Shown here in pieces: positions 12,246 to 25,791 of a stretch of 64,000 nucleotides of DNA. The translations under genes were made by a program, and so were the position numbers. Each line of letters opens with the position of its first letter. Within the stretch, counting starts at the first letter, position 1. The notes under the pieces were generated by a model. That model had not been told where the DNA came from. It saw only the letters and a program-made list of their open reading frames with translations, and made no database searches. Source of the DNA: Eremophila alpestris peregrina (Eukaryota > Chordata > Aves > Passeriformes > Alaudidae); assembly GCA_009792885.1 (NCBI GenBank), contig WMCF01000008.1, forward strand, positions 18,589,578 through 18,653,577, given 5' to 3'.

Positions 12246-14763
12246 CATGAACACCACAATATCTTTAAAGTACTCTAATTTTTCTACCAAAGAATGTATC
12301 CTGTTCAACTAACATTTTAACACTGCTAGTCTTACTTCTGGTCAAGCTTTTCCAGACTTTTCCAAACTTATTTTCTAAACAATAAGGAAGAGGGAAGAAT
12401 TGATACCACAGGACACAGAGGAAATGACTGCTTGTATAAGCTAATATTTCCTTTTTTTAAATAATTTTTCTAAACAGTATAACATTTTAATTCTACTATT
12501 TCTATAACAATATGACATAGTTCCTCTAGTGCTAGTTTTCCAGTTTTAAAAGCTGAGAAAATGCATTGCATCAACCTTTTTATAAGGAGCAGCTGGCTTC
12601 CAGAGCAGGGTAAATTTGGTAGAGCAGATGACCAGGGAGTCGTACTTTGATGGTAGAGTGCTGTGACCAATGACACAATCCTATGTCCAAACCCAACTGT
12701 GCAATTTAGCAAAGCTCTGCTTGCCTATTAATGTATCTATTCCTGGCAGAAAAAAATACCAAAAAGATGATCAGAACATGCTCCTTCACCTTTGGAAAAA
12801 AAAAAAAAAAAAAAAAAAAGAAGAAGAAGCAAACAAACAAACCAAAACAAAACCTATAAAAACTCTGTAGGTGCTGACAGGCAGTTTGTTGGCTGAATTT
12901 AACAGGAGGGACTCCTACATTTAATCAGTTCTGCCCTCATTACTGCATTCACTGAAAATTACCATAGCTGGCTGCAGGGGACAGGAGGATAATTTTTCCA
13001 GCCAAGGAAAGAAATAAAGCACCCACTGACACTCTCAAAATGATAGCATTGCAATATGATTATATGAGAAAAATAACCATCTCAAAAATAAGACAGAAAA
13101 ATTCAGTGGTTCTGAAAAGAAGCAAAACTAAACACTGAAAGGGAGAAAAAATATGGGGGTTTATATACCATTTCCCAGTTCTAAGAGCAAATCCTTTGCA
13201 GAAATACCTATTATGAACTCCCATGCATATTTTTTGTAATTCTCCATATGCCTTATATTCCTTTATGTTAACATTTACACGCACAGTTCGGTACTCCATT
13301 TAAAAAGGCACTTACAAAACAGATAATGTTTGTATCACTTTCCAACAAGCTGGAATGCCTGAAGCACTGAACTCTATTTGGTAGACACATAATAGCATAT
13401 TTTAATTTTTACCTGAAGTAGATAACCCAAAGATTTAAAATGCCTTTGGGACCAATCTATTCTTGAAATGTGCTGTAAAATAGGAAAATTTAAAAAGAGT
13501 CATGCCAAATAAAGGCAAGGAATTCGGATATAATTATAATATTAGATCATAAATTTTGTCTTTGGATTCTTCTATGGATCTTGACAAAACCAAAGTAGTC
13601 TCAGGGTTAAGGCTGAAATAGGTTTTGAATTTCATAGTACTACACATTCACATTAAAGTAACTTGAAGAGTCCTTGGTTGTTAGAGACATAGATGTCTTC
13701 AAGGGCAAAGTGATGATAAATAAGAAAGAGAGTGCCTTAAAGGAATAAGGTGGATAAGATTTTCTCCAAAGGAAGTATTCATGGACTTAAGTATATACAT
13801 ACAAATACAAGGTATTTGGGCAATAAATAACTCAGATGAGATACCAGTAGTGATTGCTTTGAGCTATACAAATGGCATTTAGATGCTATATGCCCCAAAA
13901 TTTAAGAGATTTCAGATGTTATTTCTGGGGTCAATTTCATCAGTAAGAGCAGATGAGCTAAATGACAGATGGCCTCAGTTAGGGATGGTAACAGAGCCCA
14001 AATAAGAAAGTTTAACTGAAAGTATTTCTTTAAGGAAACATTATATTGAAGAAATAGAGCAAAGACCACGGAAAGTGTTGCTAAGTTACTCTGATGACTA
14101 CTCAGACAGCTTTTTCTTTGTAACAATTAGTGTTATTGTTAAAATATCTCTTTTATGCACACTTTGATGAAACTGTTGGCTTCTGTCTTGCCATGTCATA
14201 TATAGCACCTGCTGCTAGACACTACCTAGCCACTCAGTTTTATGCATCCACACCCATGGGATGGCCTGGAGGTCTGCTTTCCCAGAAAGGACTAGCCTGG
14301 CTACTTCTGTGCCCATAGCTGCCAACGTGTTCTGATGCCACCGAAATCACACACTCTTGTGCATAGGTGATAGATAAATCATTATTATAGTGGCAGAAAA
14401 GCTGTGCTAATGATATGCACTTGCAGTCAAATACAACATGAATTCCTTCATCTTTACTCCTCCTGTTCCCAATTCTGTTGGATGGTTCTAGTGCTCTTGT
14501 CAGTCACCTCTCTGTACCTGCCTGATGAGCACTTACAACAATTCCTTATTCATTATTACTGATTACTTTCTGCTATAGGATTAAGCTGATTTGTCTCATA
14601 TGAATTTATTCTGGGATTTCTCAATCAAGAGAAATCTGGGACCAAGATAGGATACCAAGGGATACTTATTAAAGGGATACCTTTTACTCTATCCATGCAA
14701 AACCCTCTGCCTTATCCCATGAGGTGATCAGAGATTTTTCTCATTAAATCAATTCACCCTCAC
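12246..14763. other. AT-rich non-coding DNA, no gene seen
   Basis: No gene or classifiable repeat apart from the poly-A run at 12796. The frames at 12470-12712, 13060-13299 and 13902-14126 on the minus strand have no family features and typical chance length. Confidence 0.5.
12796..12843. repeat. A24 run followed by GAA and CAAA repeats
   Basis: Twenty-four A bases (12796-12819) are followed by GAAGAAGAAG and then AAACAAACAAACC. It resembles a retrotransposon poly-A tail, but no SINE or LINE body is visible upstream, so it is listed as a simple repeat. The length is likely to vary between individuals. Confidence 0.85.
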
Positions 14764-15011
14764 ACATGATGGGGTTCTGCTCTCCTAGGGATGGCTGAAC
14801 CTGTGCCTGCCCATAGGAAGCTGTGAATCAATTCTTTGTTTTGTTTTGTTTTGCTTTTGTGCCCAGCTTTTGCTTTCCATATTAAACTGCCTTTATCTCA
14901 ATATAAGTTCTCTAGCTTTTACCTTTCCACTTCTCTCCCTGGTCCCACTGATGGGGGAATGAGAGAGCAGCTGCCTGGGGTTTTGCTGCTGACTTGGATC
15001 AAACCATGACA
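14764..15011 (+). mobile_element. LTR fragment, 3' part, second LTR family
   Basis: This is the 3' part of an avian retroviral LTR on the plus strand, truncated on its 5' side. It contains GTGCCTGCCCATAGGAAG, an ATTAAA poly(A) signal at 14881-14886 followed by CTGCCTTTATCTCAA, and ends in AAACCATGACA at 15011, a CA terminus. The same ordered words occur in reverse at 61038-61195, so the two loci are copies of one family in opposite orientation. The T/G-rich run at 14838-14860 (TTTTG units) lies inside it. A class II (beta-retrovirus-like, ERVK) origin is my recall-based guess. There is no coding content. Confidence 0.75.
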
Positions 15012-17969
15012 TGTCCCTAGGAATTTTTCTCTATTCTATTTTGTGCATCTGTCTACATAATTATTTTAAGAATGTAACCCAAAACTTCATCATGGCTGTA
15101 ATTGTGACGATCTCCTGATTCTATGGCTCAAACCTAGATAAATAACCTTGATAAATGCCTTGGGTGACTTTGCCATTTGTAGTTTAGTTTTGCCCAAAAA
15201 AACTCAAATTCAAGGAACTCAGTTTCAAAGTAAATTCAAAAGCAAAGACATCAAAAAATAAAAGGCATGATGCTCAATGTCATAACTAGGGAAGGAAAAT
15301 ATTCTGTGATTTTAATGATCTTTGAGCATCTTCTATGTATTTGACATAAATTGTTATTTTAATTAATTATCTGAATTAAAAGCTGAATGCAAACAGATTC
15401 AATTCCAAAACAGTGCAAAAGTGGGAGACATTACAGATATTAGGATAAAGAGAAAAAAGACAACAAAATGACAGGAGAGTTTTTAATTCTAAGATGTCTG
15501 CAGGTAACAAACAGAAATTCATTCAATCATTGTAAATGCAAGCTGATGTGCCAGAGAAAAAAATATTCTCAGATAAAAATATTGAGTAGAAGGAAATAAC
15601 ATATTTATAGACCAATAAAGCAGAACATTCTTTAAGCAAACAGTAAGAGACAAAATAGATATCTTATAATCTCATACTCTGAAAAAAAGAAGGAGGCCAG
15701 ACAGTTTGAGGCTAGATTTGCAAGTACAGAAAATGTCTTGTTCATGTTCCAAATTGGTTTATCTATCTTGTCATTGTCAGATGAACATGACTGTCTTATT
15801 CCGTAATGAGAAGAAATCGAAAATAAAATACTTGGTTAAATACTTGGTATATTTATGCCAGAAAGATATTTACATATATAATATGTAGAGTGTTATAACA
15901 AGCATTTCACAAAAGGTGTTACAAGATATGGAATAACATATAACTATGTGATTTGATATAAAGTAATAGATTTAAATATGCACTAAGACTATATACAGTG
16001 GAGCATCAAATCATACACATTTTAATGCTATATAATAACTCTTGTGATTTAACTTCTCAGTCTAGAAAAGTACTTGTTTAGTGCACTGGTTGCACTGAAG
16101 GAATTTAACAGGTGAATTTTCTCAAGATTCTCCAGAATTTTACTGTATCCTATTGCAGTGGTACATCCCCTTTCCCCCACCCAGGCTGCACTGTGATCTG
16201 AGACACGTCTTGTAAATTGAAACAATCAATGTCTAGGGAAACAGTGAGCAATTTGACATACCATAAATGAGAAGGAAAGCAGCCTTGAAGGAAAAAAAAG
16301 TTAGATTTAGACATAATTCCTGGAGAAATTAAAATTATTAACATATGGAAAATAAGACCACAACTATGTAAATAATTATTTTATTTCACTAGAATATGAG
16401 GGGTTTGAATGGAAGAAGTACTAACTTGTTACCTGAAGGAATCTGAAAACTAGAAAGGGAAAAATGTCTCAAAGCATTTCTTATAAGACTGTGAGGATAT
16501 TTAGAAAATAGAATGATTGTTATTCAATAGCTGTCACTTCATAAAGGGAGATGTGGGGAATAAATTAGATGTATTTAAGACCTTAGATGTAATTATACAG
16601 GAATCTAGCATATAATCTGAAAGCTATCACATAGTCTGGAAAAAGTAGAGGTGAAATGAATTGCACAGTGGTGGAACACCACTTATACAATTACTACAAT
16701 AGAAGTTGAGAAAGCTAGTTTATATTAGAAGCCCAAATTTCAACAAGTCTGATTTATATTATTCATATTCAAAGAATATTCCCATAGTAAGCAGCATTTA
16801 CTCCAGAATATTGTAATTTTGTGTTTAATTTCAATAAAAGTTTTAAAATCTATCGATTCCTTTAGAAGCAAACAATGAGCTAAAGAGAAAAATGCAGTAA
16901 TTTTTTTTTTTTGTAGATGGGTAGAAAACTGTGCAATAAAAGGAGTTCTCTTAAGTTCAATAAGGAACCTATGATACTCTGAAAATATGTATTTTCAAAA
17001 AAGTAGATGCAACTTTTTTGCTAGAAAATCAGGTGCTTTCAAGTTATATAATATAATTTGATATGTTAAATCCAGTACTAACAGTTAAGTCTATTTTTTC
17101 TAATCAGCAATGAGATATGAGGAGGGAGATGAGAGGGAAGACAAAGGAAAAAGAAGTCAGGCAAGGAAGCTTCTGGCAAAGAAGTCAATGTCAGTGTAGC
17201 TTCTAATGCCAGCTCAGAAAAAAAACCAAAATGCTTTTGTGACTAACCATACAATGCTATGTAAGCTGTTGAATGACCTGGAAAGAGGCTTCAATTACTT
17301 GCTAACCTTCATCAGAAATAGATAACAGTTGGATGTGTCTTTCAGGAAAACACAAGAAGATATATAAAGGCAATACAAAATTAGTTATCTGTAGCATGAT
17401 GCTGAGTGCTAACCATGCTGGCTCTGATCCTGAAACGCATTTAAGCATGTAATTGATTTTAATCATGCAGGTCTCTTTTCTTGTTTAACATGGCTTAAGA
17501 TCTCAAGCTCATGTCTTTCAATACTTTATGGAATCAAGGCCTTAACATCTCCCAGTAAATGATGGTGAAGACATCACATGCTTTTGTTTACATTAAAACA
17601 AATAGGTCTGGCAATGACTCAAACTCAGCATTATTATGAGACTTTCATTAAATGCAATTGCATTCAGATCACATTCAAAGAGCTTTAGGGAAGTGTCAAA
17701 CTAACATTTGGGATAAAGTTGTATGGAAACTGAAGGCTCTCAGGTTGTCAAATCATTATGTGGTAAGTCATCTGTGAACAAAAAATTATTGAAGTCTTCA
17801 AGAAGAGTGTTTAATAAAAATCTCATCTTCCCTTTTTGTGAATACTCTCATAAATGCCAGATGAAATGATTATGGATTTGAAATTGCATTTGATAACCCA
17901 GGCATCGCCTTTAATGTTTTTTTCTCCCTATGAACACATATGATCTACAACCTCAAGCATCTTGTAGTC
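15012..17969. other. AT-rich non-coding DNA, no gene seen
   Basis: No gene, RNA gene or repeat is recognisable in these 3 kb. About 15.88-16.05 kb is especially rich in TATA-like words and short A/T runs. Confidence 0.5.
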
Positions 17970-18167
17970 TGTCATGGGTTCAATGGGTCCTACCTATAAG
18001 ACTCACAGTTACAAAAAGATGGCTCCAGTTTCTCACCTATCTACAAACGTTTATTGCCTCAGAGAAAAAGGGGCTGAGATAATGTCTCTTCAACAGCTTC
18101 AAAGCCTCCTTCTTACAACACAGTTCCTTGGGAAAAAGGCTTTTAAAAGGTTACACTCTTGAGTGTT
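17970..18167 (-). mobile_element. Possible LTR 3' fragment
   Basis: On the minus strand the sequence ends in CCCATGACA, the same last residues as the LTR family at 15011, and carries an AATAAA at 18055-18050 about 80 bp before that end. A TTTTAAAAGG element lies near 18145, about 90 bp upstream of AATAAA, where an LTR TATA-like box would be. No target-site duplication or 5' end was found. The call rests on layout and on recall, so it is tentative; an unrelated AT-rich stretch is the alternative. Confidence 0.4.
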
Positions 18168-21100
18168 GAATGTATGTATGTTTGCATATGTGCATCGACT
18201 GATTTCATTTTTCTTATATTTTTTTCTTTTTATCCTGTTTTCAATGCACCATATGAAATGTTATATGGGACATTTTTAACTTAAAAAATAGAAGATCATA
18301 TATACTTAGAAGTCTGTAAGGTTTTAGTAGTAAAAAACAACACACTTACCAAAAGATAAAATATCTGAAAATGTCAAAATTTATATTTTATTCATTTTTA
18401 ATAGCAGAAATATTTTTAAAAACCCAGAAAACAAAACACCAAACCAAACAAAATCAAAACAAAAACTTTTCTGAGATTAATAGCTGTTTTTCTACACTTT
18501 GAACAATGTTTAATAAAGAAGGTTGTTACATGCCTTTGAAGAAAGCTTAGTCATATCTAAATGACAAAGGAAACATACTTCAATTGAAAAGTCTACTAAA
18601 AGGTAAGTGGTCAATAATAAAAACCATGAGGTTGAGTAATGCAACTTTTTTCAGAAAATTCTAAGAGACTAATGTGTTACAGTTCTTATTCATTCTCGTA
18701 GTTTAGATAATTTGAAAATTATATATTGCTACAGAACTAGCAAATAGACATGGCAAGGGAGACAAATTTCAAATAATTTCTAAAGTAAACTTGCTCCACT
18801 TTACAGACATTTTAATCAGATACCTCTGTCAGATTGCTATGAATGTTTTTGACATGTCAGGAAGATGGACATAATTGAATGACTGTCTCAGCCTAACCTT
18901 CAGATACTCTGTGTGTGGTAGGAAATATGTTCTATAATTTCAACAGTCTGTCTCTCTCCTTCCTTTTTGATCACTAAAATCTCTCATTTCTTGTTCTTGA
19001 GGTAGCCCAGCAAAAGTAAGATGACATTAATTTCTTTCCTCTTATGTGGAGAAATGAGGAAATTTTAAGCACTGAAGATGATTTTTCCTCCATCTTCTGG
19101 TGGATTTAAATCAATGTCTTTGAAGACTTGACAGGATTCAGATAATTTTAGACACAGTTTGTTCCTGCTTACTATGTAACAAAATGTACCTCTGACTTCA
19201 CATGTTTACATTTTTACATGTTTTCACTGAGTTCTGGTAAATATGTCCATCTCATTAAAATTTGATTGGTTTTCTCAAAAATTTCATCTCAAACCCCATC
19301 TCTAAGCAGTACTTTCTACGGCTCACTTGTTCATGTAAACAATAGCTAAAATGGATGTAATGGACTCATTTGGCCCTTGAAAGGAACCCTGCAGTGGAGC
19401 TTTTAACTCCACACAGCATTACTGATGTGTACAGACAGTTCTGGGCAAAAGCAGAATGTGATGTGTTGAGTATAATGGATGTCAGCTGGTATCCTGTGTT
19501 GAGGTGTGACCACACAAATCCTGCTCTCAGCAGCAGCTCCCAGTTAGGCTCAGTTATATTCCATGTTAAACTGCTACCCCAAGCCAACATTTCTGACTCC
19601 TTTTAAGCAGCATCCCAAGACTATGGAAAAATGCTGCTCAGCTGCTGCCAGCTGGGGTCCTGAGGCAGCTGTTCAGGGACCTCACCTGAAAATTTTTTAT
19701 GCATAAAAATGCCACTATTTTAAACAGTGAAATAAAAATATAAAATCAAACTTTTCCTCTGTGCCTTCAGCTAGCTCACCACACTGCCAACCAGTTCAAG
19801 GAGAAGGAAATAATAGGTCATAAATAAACAGGGAGTAGTACACATTGTCTTCTAACAACTCATTTGGCTTTTAACAATATGGTGTTAGTTAAATTAGCCC
19901 TTATGAAAGCAACACCTATGACAATATTGAGAACACCTATAAATATCAGTTCAAATATCCAGAAATGGTCTCCAAATCTTACTCTCTGAAGAAAATGACT
20001 ATTCCATATTGAGGATGTTAGCTTACAATAAAAAAAATATGGTTCAGTTACTGGAGAGTTTAGATCCAAGGCAAATTTGATCTTTATTTTAGAAGGTATA
20101 TAATACCAACCAGATACATTTTAAAATGTTGGTGACTTTTAATCCAATTCCCAAGGATTTAATCTCTTTTTTTTATTCATGTTGCATATACTTGCCCACA
20201 GAAAAAAAAAAAATTATCTTGTCTTAAAAGCTATTTTGTCTTTAGGAAATCAACAGAATATCAGCAAATATCAGTAGCTTTTGGTACAAATCTGTTCAAA
20301 GAGGATACGAGAAGACAATTCATGCTTTAAAATTTTTTTTTGTTTCATCTCTCCTTTTATATAGTTTTTGTTTGTTTTGGCTTTTTTTGGACAGAGGCAG
20401 TGTCCTTATTTAACAACAACAAAAAATTGATACTCATATTACTTAGCAATTTTTAAATTATTTTAAAAGACACTAGGTGTGATCACAAGTGTTCAAGATG
20501 CATCTCACTGCACAGTATGAACATAGTGTGTTAATAACTGTGCACTAAGTGATGGAGGCAGAACTGAACTCTTATATATCTATTAGTATATGTATATTAT
20601 GTATATGTATATTATTAGTATATTATGTATAATTAGTGTATCTAATTCCTATATTTTTTGTCAGAATTGAGAGCTCTTTCCATGTGGCCTGTGTGGGTTT
20701 TTAAAGCACATCTGAGATATTTAGATGTTCCAGCATCTCTGTGACTATCATATGTCAGTGAAACAGCTCCTTAAATTTTGTCTTTGGGTTTCTATTTGAT
20801 CTTTGGGCTTCCTCCCAGCTAGCAGCTGTTTGAGGAGCATTTCCCTTAAATACTCAGGACAGAAACCAAAATTTTCTTCAAGGATTCCTCCTTTACCTTT
20901 TTCCTTAGGCCTTCTGCTAACATAGATTAAAAGCTGTAATCTAATGTATGGGTTTTCTACAGGCTCACAGGGAGGAAGACTATAATAGGATATTAATGTT
21001 TTCCTCATATGCAAATACAGTGAAATGAGAAGATTGGTTTTCTTTCTTCAGTCTATTTTTTTTTTTAATTTCCAATGTAATTTGTAGGAGGAAAGCTATT

Positions 21101-24100
21101 TGATAATATACTTTTATGTGATTCAGAGCTATGACTCACCTGGAACTGAACCTTTTAGAAAGATTCTTATGCATGACTGTTGTGGTTTATACCTAGTGAA
21201 ATATCTCGATTTGAGGTACATGTAAGAAAAGCTTTAGGGTGGACACAAGGAATTTTTAAAATTTTATTTATATCTTTATCCTTTTTTTTCAGAACTAAAA
21301 AACCAAAAATTAGTGTTTATTTTAGTACTTATGCTACCATTTTCCATAACTGCTATTGCTGCAGCAAGATGCTAAAATGGTTAATGAATAAGAAACAGAA
21401 AGCACACAATATATAAAGACATAAAACCCCCTAAAATGCTGCAATTAGAAAAAGACCAGGCAATAAAATCTCTTTTTGTTGCATCTTTCTGTAAATGTAT
21501 GTGCATTTTACTTCTTCTTCCTCAGGAAAAGCTAGTCACTAATCTTAATTACATTCCTTTAAAAGACCGTTATGGAAAAGCAGAGCATATTAAATGAAGC
21601 AGACTATAAAATTCTTTCATGGGAACAAAGAATTATCCACAGTTCATCAAAATGTTCTCCTCTGTACCATATTATGTTGTAATGATTAAAATAAATTTCA
21701 GTATGTGCTTGATAGAACCTTGGAGGTTATGTTAAGGGCAGTAGTACAAAAGGAATGCTGATAGCCAAAATCAGAGGAAGTATAATCTAGATCAGAAGAC
21801 TGTTTCCATATACCTTTATTCATCTGTGCAAAACTGGGTTCAAAACCAAAACATCTCCATATTCTTTACAATTTTTTAAATTTTCTTTCTGCATGAAAAA
21901 TTTTAGCAATGACTGAGCGAGCATCATGCAGTAAACTTACAACTCCCCCTATTTTTAATTACGTAATACTGTGTTTTGTTTTACCCTTGTCTGTTCTGTG
22001 TGCAGCATAGAGGTGAACTATTTGTATACTGTTCTCTTCAGGAGGTTTCTTATTAATTCTCATTCATCTCAACTATGCAGGCCCTGGCCTGGCAAAACTG
22101 GATTTCACCCCTTAAAACTATTCATGAGAAGCTTGTCAAAATTCTTTCATATTTGGAGTGTAAAACAGGCTGAGATTTCTACTTCACTGCAGTTATACAT
22201 CACAGGAGAGAGAAGCAGCTGTCTGTGGTTGAAATCCACTTAGGAGAGCTTCTTTGCTATACCCTGGCCCCACTGGCTTTGGGACAAACAAATGGGAGTA
22301 GAATGGGGGAGGACAGAGAGGTGCCAGTGCAGATAACAGGACATGAGGAAGAAACAGGGATAATGGAGGCTCTGGATGGAGCTTTTCTCTTCTTTCCTTC
22401 CAACTCCTCATTCCATCCAATTTCCCAGTCCTCAATTGCCCTAGGACATGTGGAAGCAGAACTTCCCAGGAAATGCTACATCAGTGAAAATGCTGCCATT
22501 TTTCTGTGTGTGCCTTGAAGGCAACTCTGGCTGATAGGCAAGACTGGGCTTTGAGCATTATGGTCTGTAGAGATGTTACTGAAAAATCTAAAAACACTGT
22601 TGGAGGTAGAATACTAATGAGTATTTTAATAAAAGACTGTTTGCTGGTGTGACTATAAAACTTCATCCTCACTTTTTTTTTTTTTTCCCAGTTAAGATAA
22701 ACAACCCTACAGAATCTGTGCACTCTGGATTCACACAGGCTCCAGAGTTTTTCCTTGAGGTATCTCTAAACTAATGTAGAAGCTGTTTATTTAGTGTTCT
22801 GGAAGGCAGTGTACACCTTTCAACATGTTGCATTACTGATTTTATCACCAACATATATCTGATAAAAAGCACTTCTTATTTCTTTGGCCACAATATTTTA
22901 TATATTAATGACAATTTTGGAAGTTCTATGTAACAAACACTTAGAAACTTCTATTAATAGAGAAGTTCAGCTAAGGTGATTTATTTCAATCCTCTCACCA
23001 ACACTTGATGTCTTTGACTGGAATCTCCAGAGAATTAACATTTTTTCAGTGAGTTATCTTCATCATATCCTAGGAGGCTACCAAAGTTGACAAACATGAA
23101 TGGAAGGTATCTGTATGCTATTATGCAATGCAATCAGAATTCAGGAGAGAAATCTTATGTAAAATTAATTAAAGCCCCAAAAATCATCTGCAAACTATGT
23201 ACACAAACCTTTAATTTGATATGACTGAAGGTAGCCTGGGGTTTAGTCTGGAATAACGTATACTGATTTTGTTGCACTTTCAGAATTCTCTGGAGTTGAA
23301 AAAATTTTTGAGTTATGCTTTTTATAGGTTTTTGGCTTATTCAGAACAGTCATGAATGGTTGGTAACATTGAAATTTACCAGAGAGCTGACAGCTCTTTA
23401 AAGACATTTTTCCTAGAGATTAAACTTCTTGATTCCCATGTGTCAAAAAATCAGACTTTGTTTTTTTCTCCTGTGAGACATTTCCCATGATCTGTTCCCT
23501 TGAAAACTGGAGGTCTCGGGCTAATTATCACTTATTATTCATTATTAATTCTTCTTAAAAACATGACCTCATATTTACTAAAGCACTGTCAAAGCCATAG
23601 ATAGAAAAATTCTAAATCTTGCTTATGCAAAATAACCCATTTCCTTTCTCAGGTGGCAAGTAGACTTTTCTGAAAGCTTAACAGAATTGTTGTGTATCTC
23701 ATGTGGAAACTAATGCTTTAAAATAGAAATCTATTTTTCTATAGAATAACTGAATCTCACTCCATTACTTCCCTATAAATTTCAAAAAGTATCATAAGCA
23801 GCTTCACAGTAAGAGTTAAATCCAACATTATTAATAGGATGTATAACATTTTATATTTAAAATTTTAAACTCAATTTTGTTTTGATTTGTTACTAACTTG
23901 AGTCTGTAAATTCTATCTCAGAAGTAAATACTGACAAGCATAATAATAACAACAGCATCTCATGTCTATGTTTAATATTAAAATTATTTTCTTAAATTAA
24001 TCTTTTATTACATTAACTCTATGCATCTTCTAAATAACAAAGTATGGAGAGCTGTACAAATCCAAGTAAGTTATGCTATAGTTTAATAGGCAAAAACGGT

Positions 24101-25767
24101 AAAAAAAATTAGAAAAAGAACTTAAATGTTTTATGTCTGTGTTATAAATATATCTTTAGCTGCGTCTGAGCCCTTATTTACATTCCTTTCTTTATTATGC
24201 CACTCTTCAAGGTTTCCAGAATATTTACTCCACTTATTTGATCAATATTCTACTCCCATATACTAAATACCTATGGCTTTTACTCAGTCACAGCCCTTTT
24301 TCAACATTTTATCTTCAGTAAATTCCAGGTATCCAAGCATACTGCCTCTATAATTAACTAAGTACACAAGTTATTAATTGATATGGGATTTGCCTTCCTG
24401 ATAGCAACCCCTGGAAGCTACTGGTAATGTTCTCTTGCAGATACATCCCAAAGCTGGATTTCCAAAACAAATTACAGTACGGAGAGCAGAGAAAGCACGG
24501 TCATACAAGTATCAGCCTGTGGTGATTTCCAGGTGGATACAGAAAAACCTTTAAGTTACCAGTTCTTGCTGCTGCTGGCACAAAGAGGTTGCTGAGCCAG
24601 TCAGCATGGTCAGAAGAATAAGACACAGGAACAGTTTTTATGACTGAAAAGGAAAAATTAGATTACCCTCATTTAGTAAGACCAAAAGTCTTACTCTAGG
24701 TCTGATGCTGGACATTTATTTTTCTGTTGTACAATAATTTAATGATGGTTGATAAAGATGTTAAGCCCAAAGGTATTTCTGAAGTATAGATCTGAGCTCA
24801 TGGGATGCCTCCTGTGTGTTTTGAAAACTGAATGGGAAGCCATGTCAGTGAGTCCACTTGGTCACAGGCAATGATACTCACTTGCAAAAGCCACAGCAAG
24901 TGACTATTGATGGATCAGGAAAGGTAAATATGCTGTACCACAGAAAATGGGAACATTTCCCATAGAAAATGGGAAAATATCTAGTGAGAACAGACTTTAC
25001 TTTCTGAAGCTAAAGCAGGAATAGGATTCTTAAAACAAGATCCTCTTTGGTTCAATTATCGTGCTTGTTGAATAAGCAGCATTCACCATAAAAATGCAAA
25101 AATATTCCCTGGCTTTCCCACAATGATCTCAATTTGTGATGCACAATACAGAGCAACAAGGTCACCTTTATGATATTAGAAATGTCTTCTGGCCACTATA
25201 TGTGGAATCAGAATGACATAACTTATGTTAAATAAGCTACCTTAAAAAATCGGTATAAATTACCATGAGTCTAATAGTTTTCTAAATATAATAATAATAA
25301 AAAAAAGCCCCATTATCTTGTGCAACATAACAAACAAAACACACTAACTCTAATATGATACAGATGAACTTACAAATGCAGCTCAACTATAGTCTTTATA
25401 AAATACTTCTGAAGATAAATAAGTCACAGGATGCCCAAAATCATGTCAAAACTCTCATAAAAACTGCATCTAGTCTCATCATTAAAAGTCTATTAAAAAC
25501 AGTTTCAAAAGAGGCAGAAGGATCATAATAAAAGCCTGAGGTTGTTTCACAACATTCATGCAAAAACTAGAAAACCTGTCACAGTGATCAGCCCCAAAAG
25601 CTATTAGTATGTTGTTTCCATCTGGATTTATGAGATTAGTGTTACCTGAAACAGTCAGACTGGGCAACTTATAATATTTGTGTGACAGAGGCCATAGCTC
25701 TAGGTCTCAGTCTGTCTTGTGCATGGTATCTGAACACCCTTATACAAATGACAGCCAAAATCCCAGG
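18168..25767. other. AT-rich non-coding DNA, no gene seen
   Basis: In 7.6 kb no gene, RNA gene or classifiable transposon is visible. Simple sequence includes CAAAA-type words at about 18420-18470, TATATG/TATTA repeats at 20577-20640 and a T14 run at 22673-22686. A less AT-rich patch at 22190-22520 holds overlapping frames on both strands, none with a family signature. Confidence 0.5.
20577..20640. repeat. TATATG/TATTA microsatellite-like tract
   Basis: Imperfect repeats of GTATATTA and GTATATGTA words, with GTATATTATGTATA appearing twice. Ordinary AT simple repeat. Confidence 0.7.
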
Positions 25768-25791
25768 CATCAGTGTCAGACTCCCATTTAA
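25768..25791. repeat. 24-bp direct repeat, copy 1 (putative donor)
   Basis: These 24 bases, starting CATCAGTGTC and ending CCCATTTAA, recur exactly at 27619-27642 on the same strand. The sequences diverge immediately on both sides. No surrounding homology suggests a larger duplication or a shared transposon. The second copy sits inside a foldback (see 27605-27677), and this copy is the likely source. Confidence 0.8.

Noticed and set aside
12796..12843. Poly-A tail of a retrotransposed gene or SINE
   Set aside because: No SINE or gene-like body is recognisable upstream and no target duplication was found, so only the simple repeat is reported.
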